NCBI GenBank assembly: GCA_027563935.2
Contig: CM050449.1
Span: 55,445,949-55,509,948 of the forward strand
Length of the DNA: 64,000 nucleotides
Direction: 5' to 3'
Source: Costus lasius
Taxonomy: Eukaryota; Streptophyta; Magnoliopsida; Zingiberales; Costaceae
Positions within the stretch are counted from its first letter, which is position 1, and every line of letters starts with the position of its first letter. The notes beneath the pieces are model-generated. The model had not been told where the DNA came from. It saw only the letters and a list, made by a program, of their open reading frames with translations, and searched no databases. Made by a program: the position numbers and the translations under genes. Positions 1 to 12,775 of the stretch are shown here, in pieces.

Positions 1-380
1 CTCTAGTCAATGCCCTTCTCTCCTCTCTTCCATGCACCGCCACCCTCCTCCTTAGCCGTGGGCACCAAGGTGCCAATCCTTATTTATGAGGCTAGCACCA
101 ATTGAGAAGCAGGGTGATCTACAAGGCGTCATTGTGTGGATACTAGTACAGGGCAAATACTTGAGCACCTATAAGTCTACAACTTGTCAGCTCACAATGT
201 CAAGCATGCTTCAAAGGTAAAATTACTATCATGTCCCTTATTTCATCTCGCATGGATCTTCTGGGATTAGGAAATTGTTTGCAGAAAATTTTCCATTATA
301 TGTTTTATGCAAAAAAAAAATATTATTCGTTTGTGATTTTCCCCAATAAAGCTAAGTCTCTAAATGAATCATCAGCCTTT

Positions 381-675
381 TGACATGAGGGTCAAGCACT
401 TGTAGTGAATGCCTCTAGTTACTCAGCTAGTAACAGGTTTAGAGTTCACCAACAACATAATTGATGCAATGGAACTCTTATCTTTTAGCTAGCAGAATTT
501 GCAACTGTCTTTAAATGGTTTATCAATCTTTTTATGTGAGAGTCAAACACTTGTGGTAAATGCCTCCAGTTACTCAAATGCTAACTAATTCAAAGTGCAC
601 TAATTACATTCTAGCCATTTTACGTGAGAGTCAAACACTTGTGATAAATGCCCCTGGTTACTCAACTAGAGGTAA
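381..675. repeat. Three imperfect ~50-bp direct repeats
   Basis: Copies lie at about 381-433, 531-585 and 620-675. Each has the pattern GTGAGAGTCAAACACTTGTG, then AAATGCC, then GTTACTCA, with scattered substitutions. The spacing (about 150 and 89 bp) is irregular, so this is a diverged, interspersed local duplication rather than a strict tandem array. No function is evident. Confidence 0.75.
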
Positions 676-963
676 GTTAGTAAATAGAACTCTTAGCTAA
701 AGGACAGCGGAATCGAAAGTCATGCATAGCACATACATCCATATGGATATATGCTTTATTTTCTAGTGATTTTGGAGTCTTCTCCCTAATAAATTACACA
801 TAAGACTAAATATGTATATAAAGTTATTTAATTAATATTAATTTGAAAATATAATAATCCTACACGTAGCTCGTTTGAGATTGGGTGTGTCACTTTTCGA
901 ATTGCATTCCTCAAGTAATCTATTCACAAAAACTTATGAACTTAGAGCATGATGCTAATAACA

Positions 964-992
964 AGATATATATATATATATATATATATATA
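964..992. repeat. (TA)n microsatellite
   Basis: An uninterrupted alternating TA run of about 14 dinucleotides, a simple sequence repeat of the kind common in plant intergenic DNA. Confidence 0.9.
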
Positions 993-1900
993 AGGGACAT
1001 GAGCTTAAGCCTATAAATTATCGAATCCATATAGATGCACAGGTAATTCAAGTATTCAAGCACACATCACCCACAAATATAAAACACTCAACATAAAAGT
1101 AGTTAAAATAAACACATATCATATCATACAAATAAGTAAAGAGCGTCAACATCTAAAAATAAGTCAAAGTGCATCAACATACAATGCCATGCAAAACAAG
1201 TTCAAATGCATCATAGGAAAATAATAAGTCTAAGACAACAATAAACAGATGAAATAAGAAAGCAATATACTCTCCCTTTACAAAAAGTTGCATAGTCCTC
1301 TATGCAATATAGTGAGAAGCAATCAAGTGTCAAAAGAGAGAGGATACTCACTAAGGTTTAGTTGCCACCCTCCACATCAGTGTTGTCTTCCTCCACCTTG
1401 TTGTCGACTTCCTCCTAGTATATGTAGCCTCCCTCTTCATTGGAAGGAATGTTGTCTCTAATTTTTTTGAGGGGGAAAGTCCATGATATCTCTCATAGTG
1501 TCCCACATAATGTTGAGGAGGCAGCTTTTATATAAGATTTCTTCATTCATAGAACATAAGTCAATGTCATAGGACGAAGAACTTGTTTCAAATGGTCCCC
1601 ATAAAGGAGGTAGTGGCATAGAGTTGAGTAGGGTATGCATCTCCTCGTCAGTAGTAGTGATCTTGTTTGTTTTGTTTCCATTAGCAACAAAGCAAACTTC
1701 ACGACCATGATAAATTTCATAGTCTATCCTTGATTTTAATTAAAGTCTCCTTTCTACTTCTTTTTGCCCTATTTATTCTAGAATGCTCCTACACATAATA
1801 TAGATAATCATAAAGGGGAAATCATTCCAAATACATCATATGGTGCAAAGCATCACTCCCAAAAGCAAACAACTAAGCTATGCTACCAAAAAGTAAAATA

Positions 1901-4858
1901 AAGATTGAGAATAAAAAAGAAACATGGTGCTTAGATTGCATCCCAAAAAGTACTAATTTAAAGTCATTAGCTTCACTATACTTGGACATAATGGTGTCGA
2001 TGGTGAATTAGTGGTATAGTAAATGGCATATAGTCTTTTACCTTTTCACTGTTCTAAAAGAGTGCCCACTAATATAAATATCCAATGTCGTAGGTAGATC
2101 ATTATCATAGTGAACAACTTGTGTAAGCAAAAAGAAAAGTTAATACCCATAATATCATCAAAAGAATACCCTATAACTTCTATAACTTATTCATCATTGA
2201 ACTTGTTTGTATTTTATGTTCAATTGTGTCATAAATTATAGAAAAAGTATAGTCATGCTCAGAAATTCATACCTTATATCACTTGGAAGAGTTTAGACTT
2301 CAATTTTTGAATTCTTATTTGCTTCAAGATCTGCATGGTATAACTTTTTTTAATCTACCTTGTGTATGTTAATGGAAAGAATTCAATCAATTGAGATTAG
2401 ATTCAGTCACCTTATCATGGTCATCATCATTCATTATACAAATTTCAATGAATCTTTATCGGTTTGAGTGGTGACGACTTCCACAGCTATTTTGCCCAAG
2501 ACATCCATGTTGTAACATGACCCAAATTGCATATCAAGTTTCACTTTTGCCAACCTTTAGGGAAAAAAATATGTGATTTATATGATGGAGGTGGAACATA
2601 AATCTATTCCTTTTCCTTAACATCAATTGGAGGGTCATGGGCATAACTATTGTTATGGCTAGCTTGTAAACTTCCCAACTTAGTCTCTTGAGTTAGTTTT
2701 TCAATAGGTTTTCCTGTGGTGCTAATGTCTAACTCATTCTATATCAACCCTATCCTTTTTCATCTGAATCTTCTCTAATTCCCCTACGGTTCTAGTAGAG
2801 ACTATGACTTGTTGGATTATCTGGGTTTTCCAACATCTCATAGTAGGTAGCATAAGCATCAAGTTCAAATATAAGTTGCCTAATAGCTTCACATGCCAAT
2901 TGTCCTTGCTTTCTAATTTCTTCATATTACTGTGTTTGAACAACTATAAGCTTTTCAAGCAGAGTTTCAAGGTTGGATTTTTGGGGTTGGTTGAATTGTC
3001 ATTTTTGAAATTCTAAAGGTTTCCTAAAGTTCAGTTGTGGGATAGGGTTTGAGTTGTTCCCACAAAAAAATTAATTGGTTCCCTCAATCTAGCTTATAGG
3101 TACTAGAGTACAAATCAACCTAGGGTCATGGGTTGAAAGTTACCATTTGTGTATATATGCCCTAAGGATGGGTTTAAGCAAGGAGGAGTCCCCAATTAAC
3201 ATTCAATAAAATAGTGACCTAAACATCCACATATATTACAAGAGACATAGTCTAACATTATAGGATTTAAAATTAACAAATCAAGTCTATTGGGTCTTCC
3301 ACATAAACCATGCAAATCCAAGCCAAGATAATATAAAATTTTATTTAAAAACAAAGGAATAAAAATCTAGAAAAAAGAAACAAACTATTTTAAAAAGAAA
3401 ATTATAGAAAATAAAAAAATTGTAAAGAAAATGAAAGAAAACAAAATTGTAGTAAAATATCTTGTCTAGCAGTCTCTTGATCGAGTCAATATTGGCAAAA
3501 TTGGTCTCTAACAATGGTGTCAAAAATTTGATCGGCTCGCTGCAAGTGCATGGCCAATCAAAGTAATAAAAATATCGTTACACGGAGACCAATGGCCAAG
3601 TAGCAATGAATCTTATGATTATTAGCTTGATAAATTAAAAATGGGATGGTTTAAAAGTCTAACTAAGTTAAGCCATAAAGTTGAGTAGCAGAAGATAGTA
3701 AAATGTTGTAATCAATATTATGAAAGATTAGGACTTCGGGTTCACAGCTCAAGTGTTATATGACTTCAAAAACTGTGATTTATCTAGTAAAGAACTTTAC
3801 CATGCTGAGGGGGATTTAACTAAGTGTATGGATTGCCCCCTTTCAGCAACACAACCCGAAGTTAATCGGAGTTAATTTTCTGCTTTCATGGCTGTTAACT
3901 CGAGATAGACCCAATGAGTTCTTGATAAATCATATAATCCCTCAGATCGTTTAGATCAACTTTCATGATCTGATCAATCTGTTCGAACATTATAGATCTG
4001 ACGTTATAATTTACCTTTCAGTACTTCTTGCAATGTCTAACAATATATTAATCTTGGCCACAAACAAATATGTAGATAATTGCTACAATATTCAAATCAA
4101 GCACATGTAAAAAACTTTAAATGATAAAATATCAAAATAAATTGATTAAAATAGCAAAATAAATGGAAGAAACTCATAGGAGAAATAGATCTAGCACTTC
4201 CTCAAAATATTTGATGAAGAAAACCCAGATCCAAGCCTTCGATAAAGAGAAATTGGAGTAGTCACTGTTTGGTCGCCCTTGTAGTCGCTTGGCAAAAATC
4301 CTATTCCAAAACTTGCCAAAAGATCCTTCTAAACCTTCCAAAATCATATAAATCATGTAGGGTGGCATAATTTCCTAGAAGCTTCGATTTGTATAAAATT
4401 TTATGGACGATCTCATCTCGATGTTTGGAATCCATCCAACTCAAATATTCCAAATTCTTTCAAAATCTAGTCATTTTGTGCTAAAATATGGTAAAACCAA
4501 ATAGAAGTGAAGATTAGGAACAAGTACATGTATTTAAGTCTAAATGGGTGCAAAAATGAAAAATAAACGAGATATTTTACAATCAAATTATTCTAAAAAT
4601 ACTATAAAAATATGAGACATCACATATCAACGCACACATAGAAATTAACAAAAAAATAATAGTGTCTTTATTATTCAATTGTATGAGTGAATAAGGTACA
4701 ATTGGTCTTCAAGACACACACACTAATAATACATTAATATGCTATTGACAGCTATGAGTCGTCACACATTAATACACAACTATTACGAGCTAATAGAACT
4801 AATTTTTGACTATTGGGTCTTGCCTATAAATAGGCATCCAACCCTCAACTAATGATAT
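1901..4858 (-). mobile_element. Decayed Athila/Tat-type Ty3/gypsy relic
   Basis: Three marks link this stretch to the relic at 36.3-42 kb. First, a primer-site relic at 3505-3524. Second, a neighbouring GCAAGTGCATGG segment followed by AAGTAATAAAAATATCG (3543-3576), which recurs at about 36400-36436. Third, the segment at about 1930-1985 (CATCCCAAAAAGTACTAATTTAAAG and on) matches 41963-42008 loosely. The orientation places the LTR to the right of 3525 and the internal region to the left, read on the minus strand. No coding capacity survives; the small ORFs here are chance openings. Edges are not resolved. Confidence 0.4.
3505..3524 (-). other. Relic retrotransposon primer-binding site (tRNA-Asp-type)
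   Basis: Read on the minus strand this 20-mer differs from the Athila/Tat primer site (TTTGGCGCCGTTGCCGGGGA) at seven positions. All seven are transitions (five G to A, two C to T), the pattern left by deamination of methylated DNA. The consensus is from memory of the family, so the assignment is an inference. Confidence 0.4.
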
Positions 4859-6330
4859 TGATGCAGGAGCAAACGGGCCCATGAACACACTTAAGGACGG
4901 CCCAAACTCCCTGGAAGGCACTTGGGAAGGCTCCCCAGGACGTGGGGAAGATACAGCACGATTTTCAGCGCGATCGGAGTTCCCCAGACCTCGACACGGC
5001 TAGGCCGTGCACCCCAACACGGCCGTGACGCGGTCAGCCAGCCGCGCGAACGCCGACATGCCCGTTGCCACGCTAGCCGTGCCTTCCTCGGCCAACATTT
5101 CTAGAGCTAAGCACGCCCGTGCTCTTTGACACGGCCATGCCGTGTCCACCTCGGCCAACAACGCCGAGTTTGACACGCCCGCTACCACACCCGTGCCTCT
5201 GACCGTGCTTCCCTCGGCCGATTCTGTAGTTAACGAACACGGTCGTGCTCCTCGGCACAGCCATGCCGTTTTCTCTTCGGCCAACAATACCGAGCTTGAC
5301 ACGGCCTTGGACACGCCCGTGCCAGCACCCGTGTTCTCCTCGACCGAAGACCCAGCTTCCGAACACGGCCGTGCTCACCATCACGGCCAGGCCGTATCCA
5401 CCTCTGAAGATCAAATCAAGCCCTGACGACCCCATTTCGATATGCATCACCCTCCCTACCATGTTGCTCCACCTCATCATGATCTAGAGGAGCCCAACAA
5501 GGTAACAATCTGGCAATCCCAACGCCAAAGCAAGCCTCCGAAACGTTTCTTGGATGTCCTTAGCCCCCTCTCCACTCACACCGAAGTAATCCGGCCCAAG
5601 GATACTACAAGCCGGCCTCGTGAGGACCCAACCCCAAGTGGGCCGCTCAATCTCATCAGCAACTCGGCCCAAGATCAAGCCGCCATGGTGGTAACTCAGC
5701 CCGCGACATCCAAATTCTGCTGTTTTGTCGCCATGTGCTCCGAACGCCTCTAAGCCGCCCCGTACGAAGATGCAGCATCGTGCTACCAGCTTCGAAGAAT
5801 ATTAGGTAGTAGTTTGTTAATTTCAGTCTTGTAGCTATAGCTTGACCACTTTAGTGGCCTATAATAGTTGTTAGGTGATTAAAGTTCCTTGTCTCTTATG
5901 CATTTTGTTTGTTCTCACCCCTTTTATTCTATAAAAGAGGAGGTAGGGCTAGTGTGTGGAGTTAGTTCTCTTAGAGGTAGAGATCTGCTGGTGAGCAAGA
6001 GAGCTTCCAGCTTGTGTGGAAGGTGAAGTCGCTTCGCCTTCGGAGTTTGTAAGAGTCGGCGACCGATGTCTCGACTCGACGTGTTTCCAGCTTGTGTTCC
6101 CTGCTTTATAAGAAGTAAATCCCACCTTTCCTATGGGTCAGGTTTGCCTGTTTCTTTACGTTTTCATTACATTCCTTCGCTGTGGTTTTCTTCGATCCTT
6201 CACCCCCGGCCATCAGCCATCGGAGCCGTGGTCAGATCTCTTGTTCTTGGTTTGTTTCAGCTTCATAGACGCGCGAGCTAAGCCGCGAGGCACCACAGTC
6301 CCCAACGCGAGCTACGCTTAAACGTGCTAA
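4859..6330 (+). mobile_element. LTR-like segment, probably solo or truncated LTR
   Basis: It begins with TGATGCAGGAGC, the same 12 bases that open both LTRs of element B (51258 and 54649), and carries a TATA box (TATAAAAG, 5930-5937) followed by a leader-like stretch, as a U3-R-U5 layout predicts. No primer-binding site, polypurine tract or polyprotein follows, and no second copy is in the window, so it is best read as a solo or truncated LTR. The right end is an estimate; no target duplication was found. Confidence 0.45.
4982..5420. repeat. GC-rich ~127-bp imperfect tandem repeat
   Basis: Three to four units built around CACGGCCGTG-type palindromes, roughly at 4982, 5108, 5235 and 5359. A unit reads GAACACGG(C/T)CGTGCTC, then a GGCC.TGCCGT block, then TCGGCCAACAA and a GAGCTTGACACG block. 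The overlapping short ORFs on both strands arise from the repeat and are not credible genes. It sits inside the LTR-like segment upstream of its TATA box. Confidence 0.65.
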
Positions 6331-8420
6331 GTGAGTTGCAAAAAATTGCTAAAATTGCTACGAGATTAGTGAGCTGCATTATTTTAGTTGGGTGCCGTTC
6401 TCTTCATTCGCATTCGTGTTGCCCTAATCGAACTCGTCGCTGTTTCGTCGTACTTTCTACCGGATTCCCTGCACTTTCCGATGCGTTTTCTCTTCCCTCG
6501 TCTCACGACCCTCTCCCATTTTATCGCGCATTATGTAAAACCCTAGAGTATGGCTTAAGGACCCCTTCACCTATTAGTTGCTGCATCAGTTATCCTCCTA
6601 GAGTTATCAAGTTTTCTTCCATTTTCTCTTTTCTTTTTTGGATTTCTCCTTTTATCTACTCACAATCGAAAGGACATCCAACCTCTCTATGGTTGCGTGT
6701 TGTAAGAGAATTTTTAATTATATCATTGGGTATTCAATCTAGATTTAACTCATACAAGGGCCTAGATTTTCAACTATGGACAAAGGGAATTAAAATATTT
6801 AATTATAAATTTCTCACAACAATATTAGATGAATATTTATTTTCTATTTAAATAAAATTTTTAGTAAAATTTTAGAGTAATATTCAAAAAATTTCTCTTC
6901 AATATGCCATCTTTCTCACTCACTCACCAACTACAATAATTAGACTATAGTCGACTACAAGTTAAATTGGTGGTGAACGTTACCAATCGCAACACCTACT
7001 ATATTAGCAATATAGTTGATGAAGTATATATGGCTTCTTTGAGCACATAGCATGTTGGAGTATTTATTTGATTTTTTTTAAAGATAAATACATATAGTTA
7101 TAAATATTATACAAATATTAATTATATTATAAGTTGCAATATAAAGATTTACTATATAATAATATAATGTAATATAAAGATTTACTATATAATTATAGTC
7201 TACTGTAGCAATCTCTAAAATAATTGCTCGAATGCATTTATGCTAATATCCATCTACGATTGTATCTTGTAAGTGCAAGATAGGGATGCTCCTCATTCTT
7301 TTTATGATAATATTTTTTTTGTATTATTCAACTTATCATCTAGAGTATCAAATGATGATGAGCTATAGCTCGTCAAAAATCTTTCACAAATGATGTGATA
7401 AAGGAATCTTATGTACATTGCATCTATATTTAAAGTTAACATTAAGATTTTAAAATAATGTATAAATATATAATTGAGCATATCTTTCTAATAAATCACT
7501 TAAAATGTTGTAAATTTGTTTAACTTGTTCATGCATCGAATTCCAAGCAAATATTAAGGGCCTATTTCTTTGGCTTCTTTTGCACTATGGATTCATTATA
7601 TTTTTCTTTTCTCTTCGGTGTGAATTCTTCTTGAAAAAATAGACCATAAGAGTGTCAACCTATTTACAAGACATCTAGTATGTTGGCAGAGGTATTTATT
7701 GAATCCACATATGCATTTTTCTATAAATTATCTTTTCTCAGTCCTACACTGCTAGACGATGACTCAATTGTTCACTAGTGAATATGGAATGTTCTATACC
7801 TCTACAAGTAATGAAAAAAATACAGCAAAGGTTAACAATAAATTTATAAAACTAGAATTACATTTTTAGTAAATTGTTCAAAGTGTCCAAGAAAAGAGTC
7901 TTCAAATTTTAATTGGATAATTAAGTGATAATTATATATATATCTCTTCTAAAATTGAATTTATTATCAACATGCAGATTTTTGTATATTTTTATACTTA
8001 TTTATTTTAATTCAATTAAGAGAGATATTTCATATTAGCCTCAGTTGATTTTATTTCTAAATTTTTATATTAAACATAATATAAAATCATAATTAAACTT
8101 TTTCACTCATCAAGCTCATAGTCATGGGGTTTCACTGACCCCTATCTACTAAGTTGATAGCTAATATCATAGGCTATCATGTCTGCCTAAGCTAGTCTAG
8201 GTCACTATGCTGATCTCTTTAGATTATGATCGGTTAGTCAAAAATATATTAGAAAAAAAAAACAAAAGAATATTAGAAAGCTGAAAAAAAAAATAGTATT
8301 AGAAGATAGTTTACTTATTTTTGAGAAAGTTTAATATATTTTTTTTTTATTTTTAATGTGTTATTTTGATGTTACTTCTAAAAGGTAGTGTTAAAATAAA
8401 GTTAAACGAAAATTTTTTTT
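6331..8420. other. AT-rich DNA, nothing recognised
   Basis: A 175-codon opening at 6324-6851 has no recognisable domain and lies in leader-like DNA. After about 6850 the base composition is very AT-rich with homopolymer runs. No transposon ends, RNA genes or conserved coding segments were seen. Confidence 0.6.
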
Positions 8421-8583
8421 ATGCGTAGACTCCGTCTAATTTTGTTAGGCGCGCATTAATCCCTTGCATTCATTTTGCTTTAAAATCGTGTAGCGCTTGA
8501 TGAATCATTGTTGCACGACTTTTAAAGCAAAATGTAGGGTTAGATTTAATGATGCTCACATTTTCTAGACGGAACGTGCCTAG
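8421..8583. mobile_element. Small fold-back MITE
   Basis: The stretch folds on itself. The inner arms 8471-8490 and 8514-8534 are identical except for one extra base, around a 23-nt loop. The similarity continues outward: CCGTCTA at 8432-8438 pairs with its complement at about 8566-8572, giving arms of about 70 bp. Size and structure suit a non-autonomous DNA transposon. It lies about 215 bp beyond the stop codon of the IspF gene. Family and target duplication were not determined. Confidence 0.6.
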
Positions 8584-8725
8584 AAAATTTGCTCAGTAAA
8601 GGCCTTAGTTGTTAATAACAAAGTCTTTAAATTAAATCTCATTTGTATTAAAAAAAAAACATAATAACCATATAAGAACAAGGAACTTCTGGGATCAATA
8701 CTGTCATACCTATCATGTTTTGATG

Positions 8726-8731
8726 TTTATT
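8726..8731 (-). terminator. Candidate poly(A) signal of the IspF gene
   Basis: A canonical AATAAA on the minus strand about 67 nt beyond the TAG/TAA-type stop of the IspF gene, a normal distance for a plant near-upstream element. The match is exact, but plant poly(A) signals are loose, so use in vivo is an inference. Confidence 0.4.
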
Positions 8732-8797
8732 AGATCATAGAAACTCAATACTTTTACAAATGTAATGTATTACACGAACATTAGAATACAATAAGCT

Positions 8798-10771
<1,974 letters not shown>

Positions 10772-10810
10772 GGCCACTAGTAGAGGAGGGCCAGGGGCTG
10801 TCTGGAGAGG

Positions 10811-10818
10811 CTTATATT
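10811..10818 (-). promoter_or_regulatory. Candidate TATA box of the IspF gene
   Basis: AATATAAG on the minus strand about 40 nt upstream of the start codon. If used, it would leave a very short 5' UTR, so the true promoter may lie farther upstream. No other convincing element was seen. Confidence 0.25.
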
Positions 10819-11455
10819 AGCGCTAGACTCGTGCGGCATGTTTGTGTGGGAACGTTTTGGGCATGTAACACGACGTGTGTGTGATTTGTGATTAGAGGTT
10901 GATTTAATTTAATTCATGTCACGTCATACGGTCATATACATTTTTCTCAAAGATGGTGTTCACCGTAGAAGACCAACTATCATTATTAAATTATTTTATG
11001 ATGGTAATTGCCATGAATTCGGATTTGGAAGTAAATTATTTGTATCTTGAGTCTGATATGGAAGAATGGTTCGGGCAACACTGAATTATTGATCTATTAA
11101 CTTGCTAACCCATGATTTGACTTATTTTTAAGTCCATAATGCAGACTTTTTCTTTTTTCTTTTTTTATTCTAGTTTTTTAAGGTCCTATTTTTTTTTTGA
11201 TTGATTGCATAGAAAAAAAAAGAAAAAATATATTGAATCTACCCTTCTTTTCTACTAGATTCAATGTGTTTTCTTTTTCCTACATATTCCGTCAAAAAAA
11301 ACAAGGCTAAGGTTTTAATAGTTAAAAAAAAATAGGCGTAGCAATTGTATCTTAGTTTTTCCTCTTCTTCTTGCATTTATTTTTTATGTAGGCATAATTT
11401 GGCAACAAAATAGATGTTCTACTTCTTTACCAGCATTGACAGGCAAGTCCATATA
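10819..11455. other. Upstream flank of the IspF gene, no gene
   Basis: Mostly AT-rich DNA with T and A runs. It should include the promoter of the minus-strand IspF gene, but no conserved element can be named. No ORF with recognisable content. Confidence 0.55.
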
Positions 11456-11798
11456 GCCCCATTTGGCCTAGAGAAAATTTTCTAGTGAAGGACCCAACAT
11501 AATTCCCTATGTTAGGTCCTTCATTTTTATATTAAAAATATTTTTTTTGAAAAAAATTATAAAAAAATAATCTACACGTTCTTTCTACGATAATATTATC
11601 GTAGAAACTTTATGATGATGATTTTTTTCTAAAATAATATTGGTACCATTGAAAAGCTTAAAACATGTAGATCATTTCTTTATAATTTTTTTTCAAAAAA
11701 AATATTTTTGGTATAAAAACGAAGAACCCAACATAGGTTTCCCTATGTTAGGTCCTTCAATAGAAAATTTTCTCCAACTATAGGGCCAGCTTATGGGG
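11456..11798. mobile_element. MITE with ~125-bp terminal inverted repeats and central palindrome
   Basis: The two ends are long inverted copies. The left arm has CCCATTTGGCC, GAGAAAATTTTCTA, then GAAGGACCCAACATA; the right arm carries the complements of these in mirrored order ending at GGGCCAGCTTATGGGG. The arms continue inward as the AAAAATATTTTTTTTGAAAA segment and its complement. A perfect 24-nt palindrome sits near the middle (11583-11606). There is no coding capacity. The CCCC..TTTGG ends resemble hAT or Mutator MITEs, but the family and target duplication are not settled. Confidence 0.7.
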
Positions 11799-12775
11799 TT
11801 TCGGGCAGCAGTATTTTAACTGTATATGAGAAGCTGATGTGTTTGGATTTTCAGCTTCTCGATTCCCAACTTAAAAGTTTCACTGTAGTTGAGAAGCAAG
11901 TTGGAGGCTGCTTCTTGAGACCCGTCGCTACTCTTCACTTGCCCCTCTTCAGCCGTAGTCTAGCCCTCAGCATCGCCAATCGGCCAGCATCCGCCTCCCT
12001 AGTTTGCCTCGCGTCGTTGGCCAGCCAGCGTCTGATCTCCTCCCCAGTCCTCATGTCTCACCTCCACCATCTCTCCTAGCCATCGTCAAAGAGGAGAAGC
12101 CGTCCGCCATTGTCATCGTCCAAGAGGAGAAGTCATTTGCCGTTTCACCCTCCCTCTCAGCCACCGTCGAAAGGAAGAAAGTCGTCTGCCGTTTCACCCT
12201 CCCTCTCAGCCGCCGTCGAAGAGATCCAGCAAGGTTCATCCGCTCTCCTCCCAGTCCGCCTCCCGTCCGCGACCCAGCCCCAGCCAGCGTCCTCTCTCCT
12301 CCTAGTCCACCTCCCATCCCCGGCCAACCAGCATCCGCTCTCATCTCTTCTTAACGTGCACCCTGGGTGGAATTGCTGACATTAGAGGAGGTAGAAGGGA
12401 ATCTCGATGGCGAATCGTGTGAAAGAGGATGAGAAGAATGAGAAGATTATCTGAGGGCTTCTCAAGCTTCCTGCCAATCGAAGATGCATCAATTGCAATA
12501 GTCTAGTGGGGTTCTATTCCACACTGATCTATCGGTGTACGATTTTCCTTGCAAATGTATAGTGAATTCTGTCAAAATTTGACTTGCAATTAGGCAATAA
12601 TTTGATGTATGATATATCTTCTATTATAGAAATCTAATAAGAAAAAAAATTACTTAAAAAAAATTAAAAGCTGTGTATCCAAACAGTTTCAAACTTTTCC
12701 TAGCAAAACCTTTTGAACCAGCACTTTCTGAATCAGGAAAAGCTAAAAGTTCTAGCTAGGTCAAACAGAGCCATA
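11799..12775. mobile_element. Probable non-autonomous hAT-like element with GC-rich duplicated core
   Basis: The outer parts carry GTTTGGATTTTCAGCTTCTC-like (about 11840-11860) and, near the right end, TCAGGAAAAGCTAAAAG followed by CAAACAGAGCC. This style of ends is common in plant hAT MITEs. The core (about 11940-12350) is C/T-rich and internally duplicated: TGCCGTTTCACCCTCCCTCT with its GCCGTCGAA tail occurs at about 12138 and 12190, and a CATCCGCTCTC / CCTCC / CACCTCCC block occurs at about 12238 and 12300. Overlapping 80-116-codon ORFs on both strands reflect this composition. A captured host fragment is possible; no source gene is recognised. Confidence 0.35.

Larger units (their letters stand above)
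1..1900. other. AT-rich intergenic DNA, no gene recognised
   Basis: No ORF with recognisable domains, no RNA gene and no clear transposon terminus was seen. It holds a short dispersed direct repeat (381-675) and a TA microsatellite (about 964-992), listed separately. The rest looks like old, decayed repeat DNA. Confidence 0.6.

Noticed and set aside
5000..5480. Overlapping ORFs of 94-135 codons on both strands
   Set aside because: They arise from a GC-rich tandem repeat that stays open in several frames.
6324..6851. 175-codon ORF on the plus strand
   Set aside because: No recognisable domain, no codon or composition signal of a gene, and it begins in leader-like DNA after an LTR-like segment.
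11583..11606. TAATATTA within a palindrome, as in a geminivirus replication origin
   Set aside because: The motif lies in the stem centre rather than a loop, the last base of the conserved nonanucleotide is wrong, and the palindrome is the middle of a MITE.
12004..12379. Pro/Ser-rich ORFs of 89-116 codons on both strands
   Set aside because: Low-complexity C/T-rich duplicated DNA; openings occur in several frames with no preferred one.
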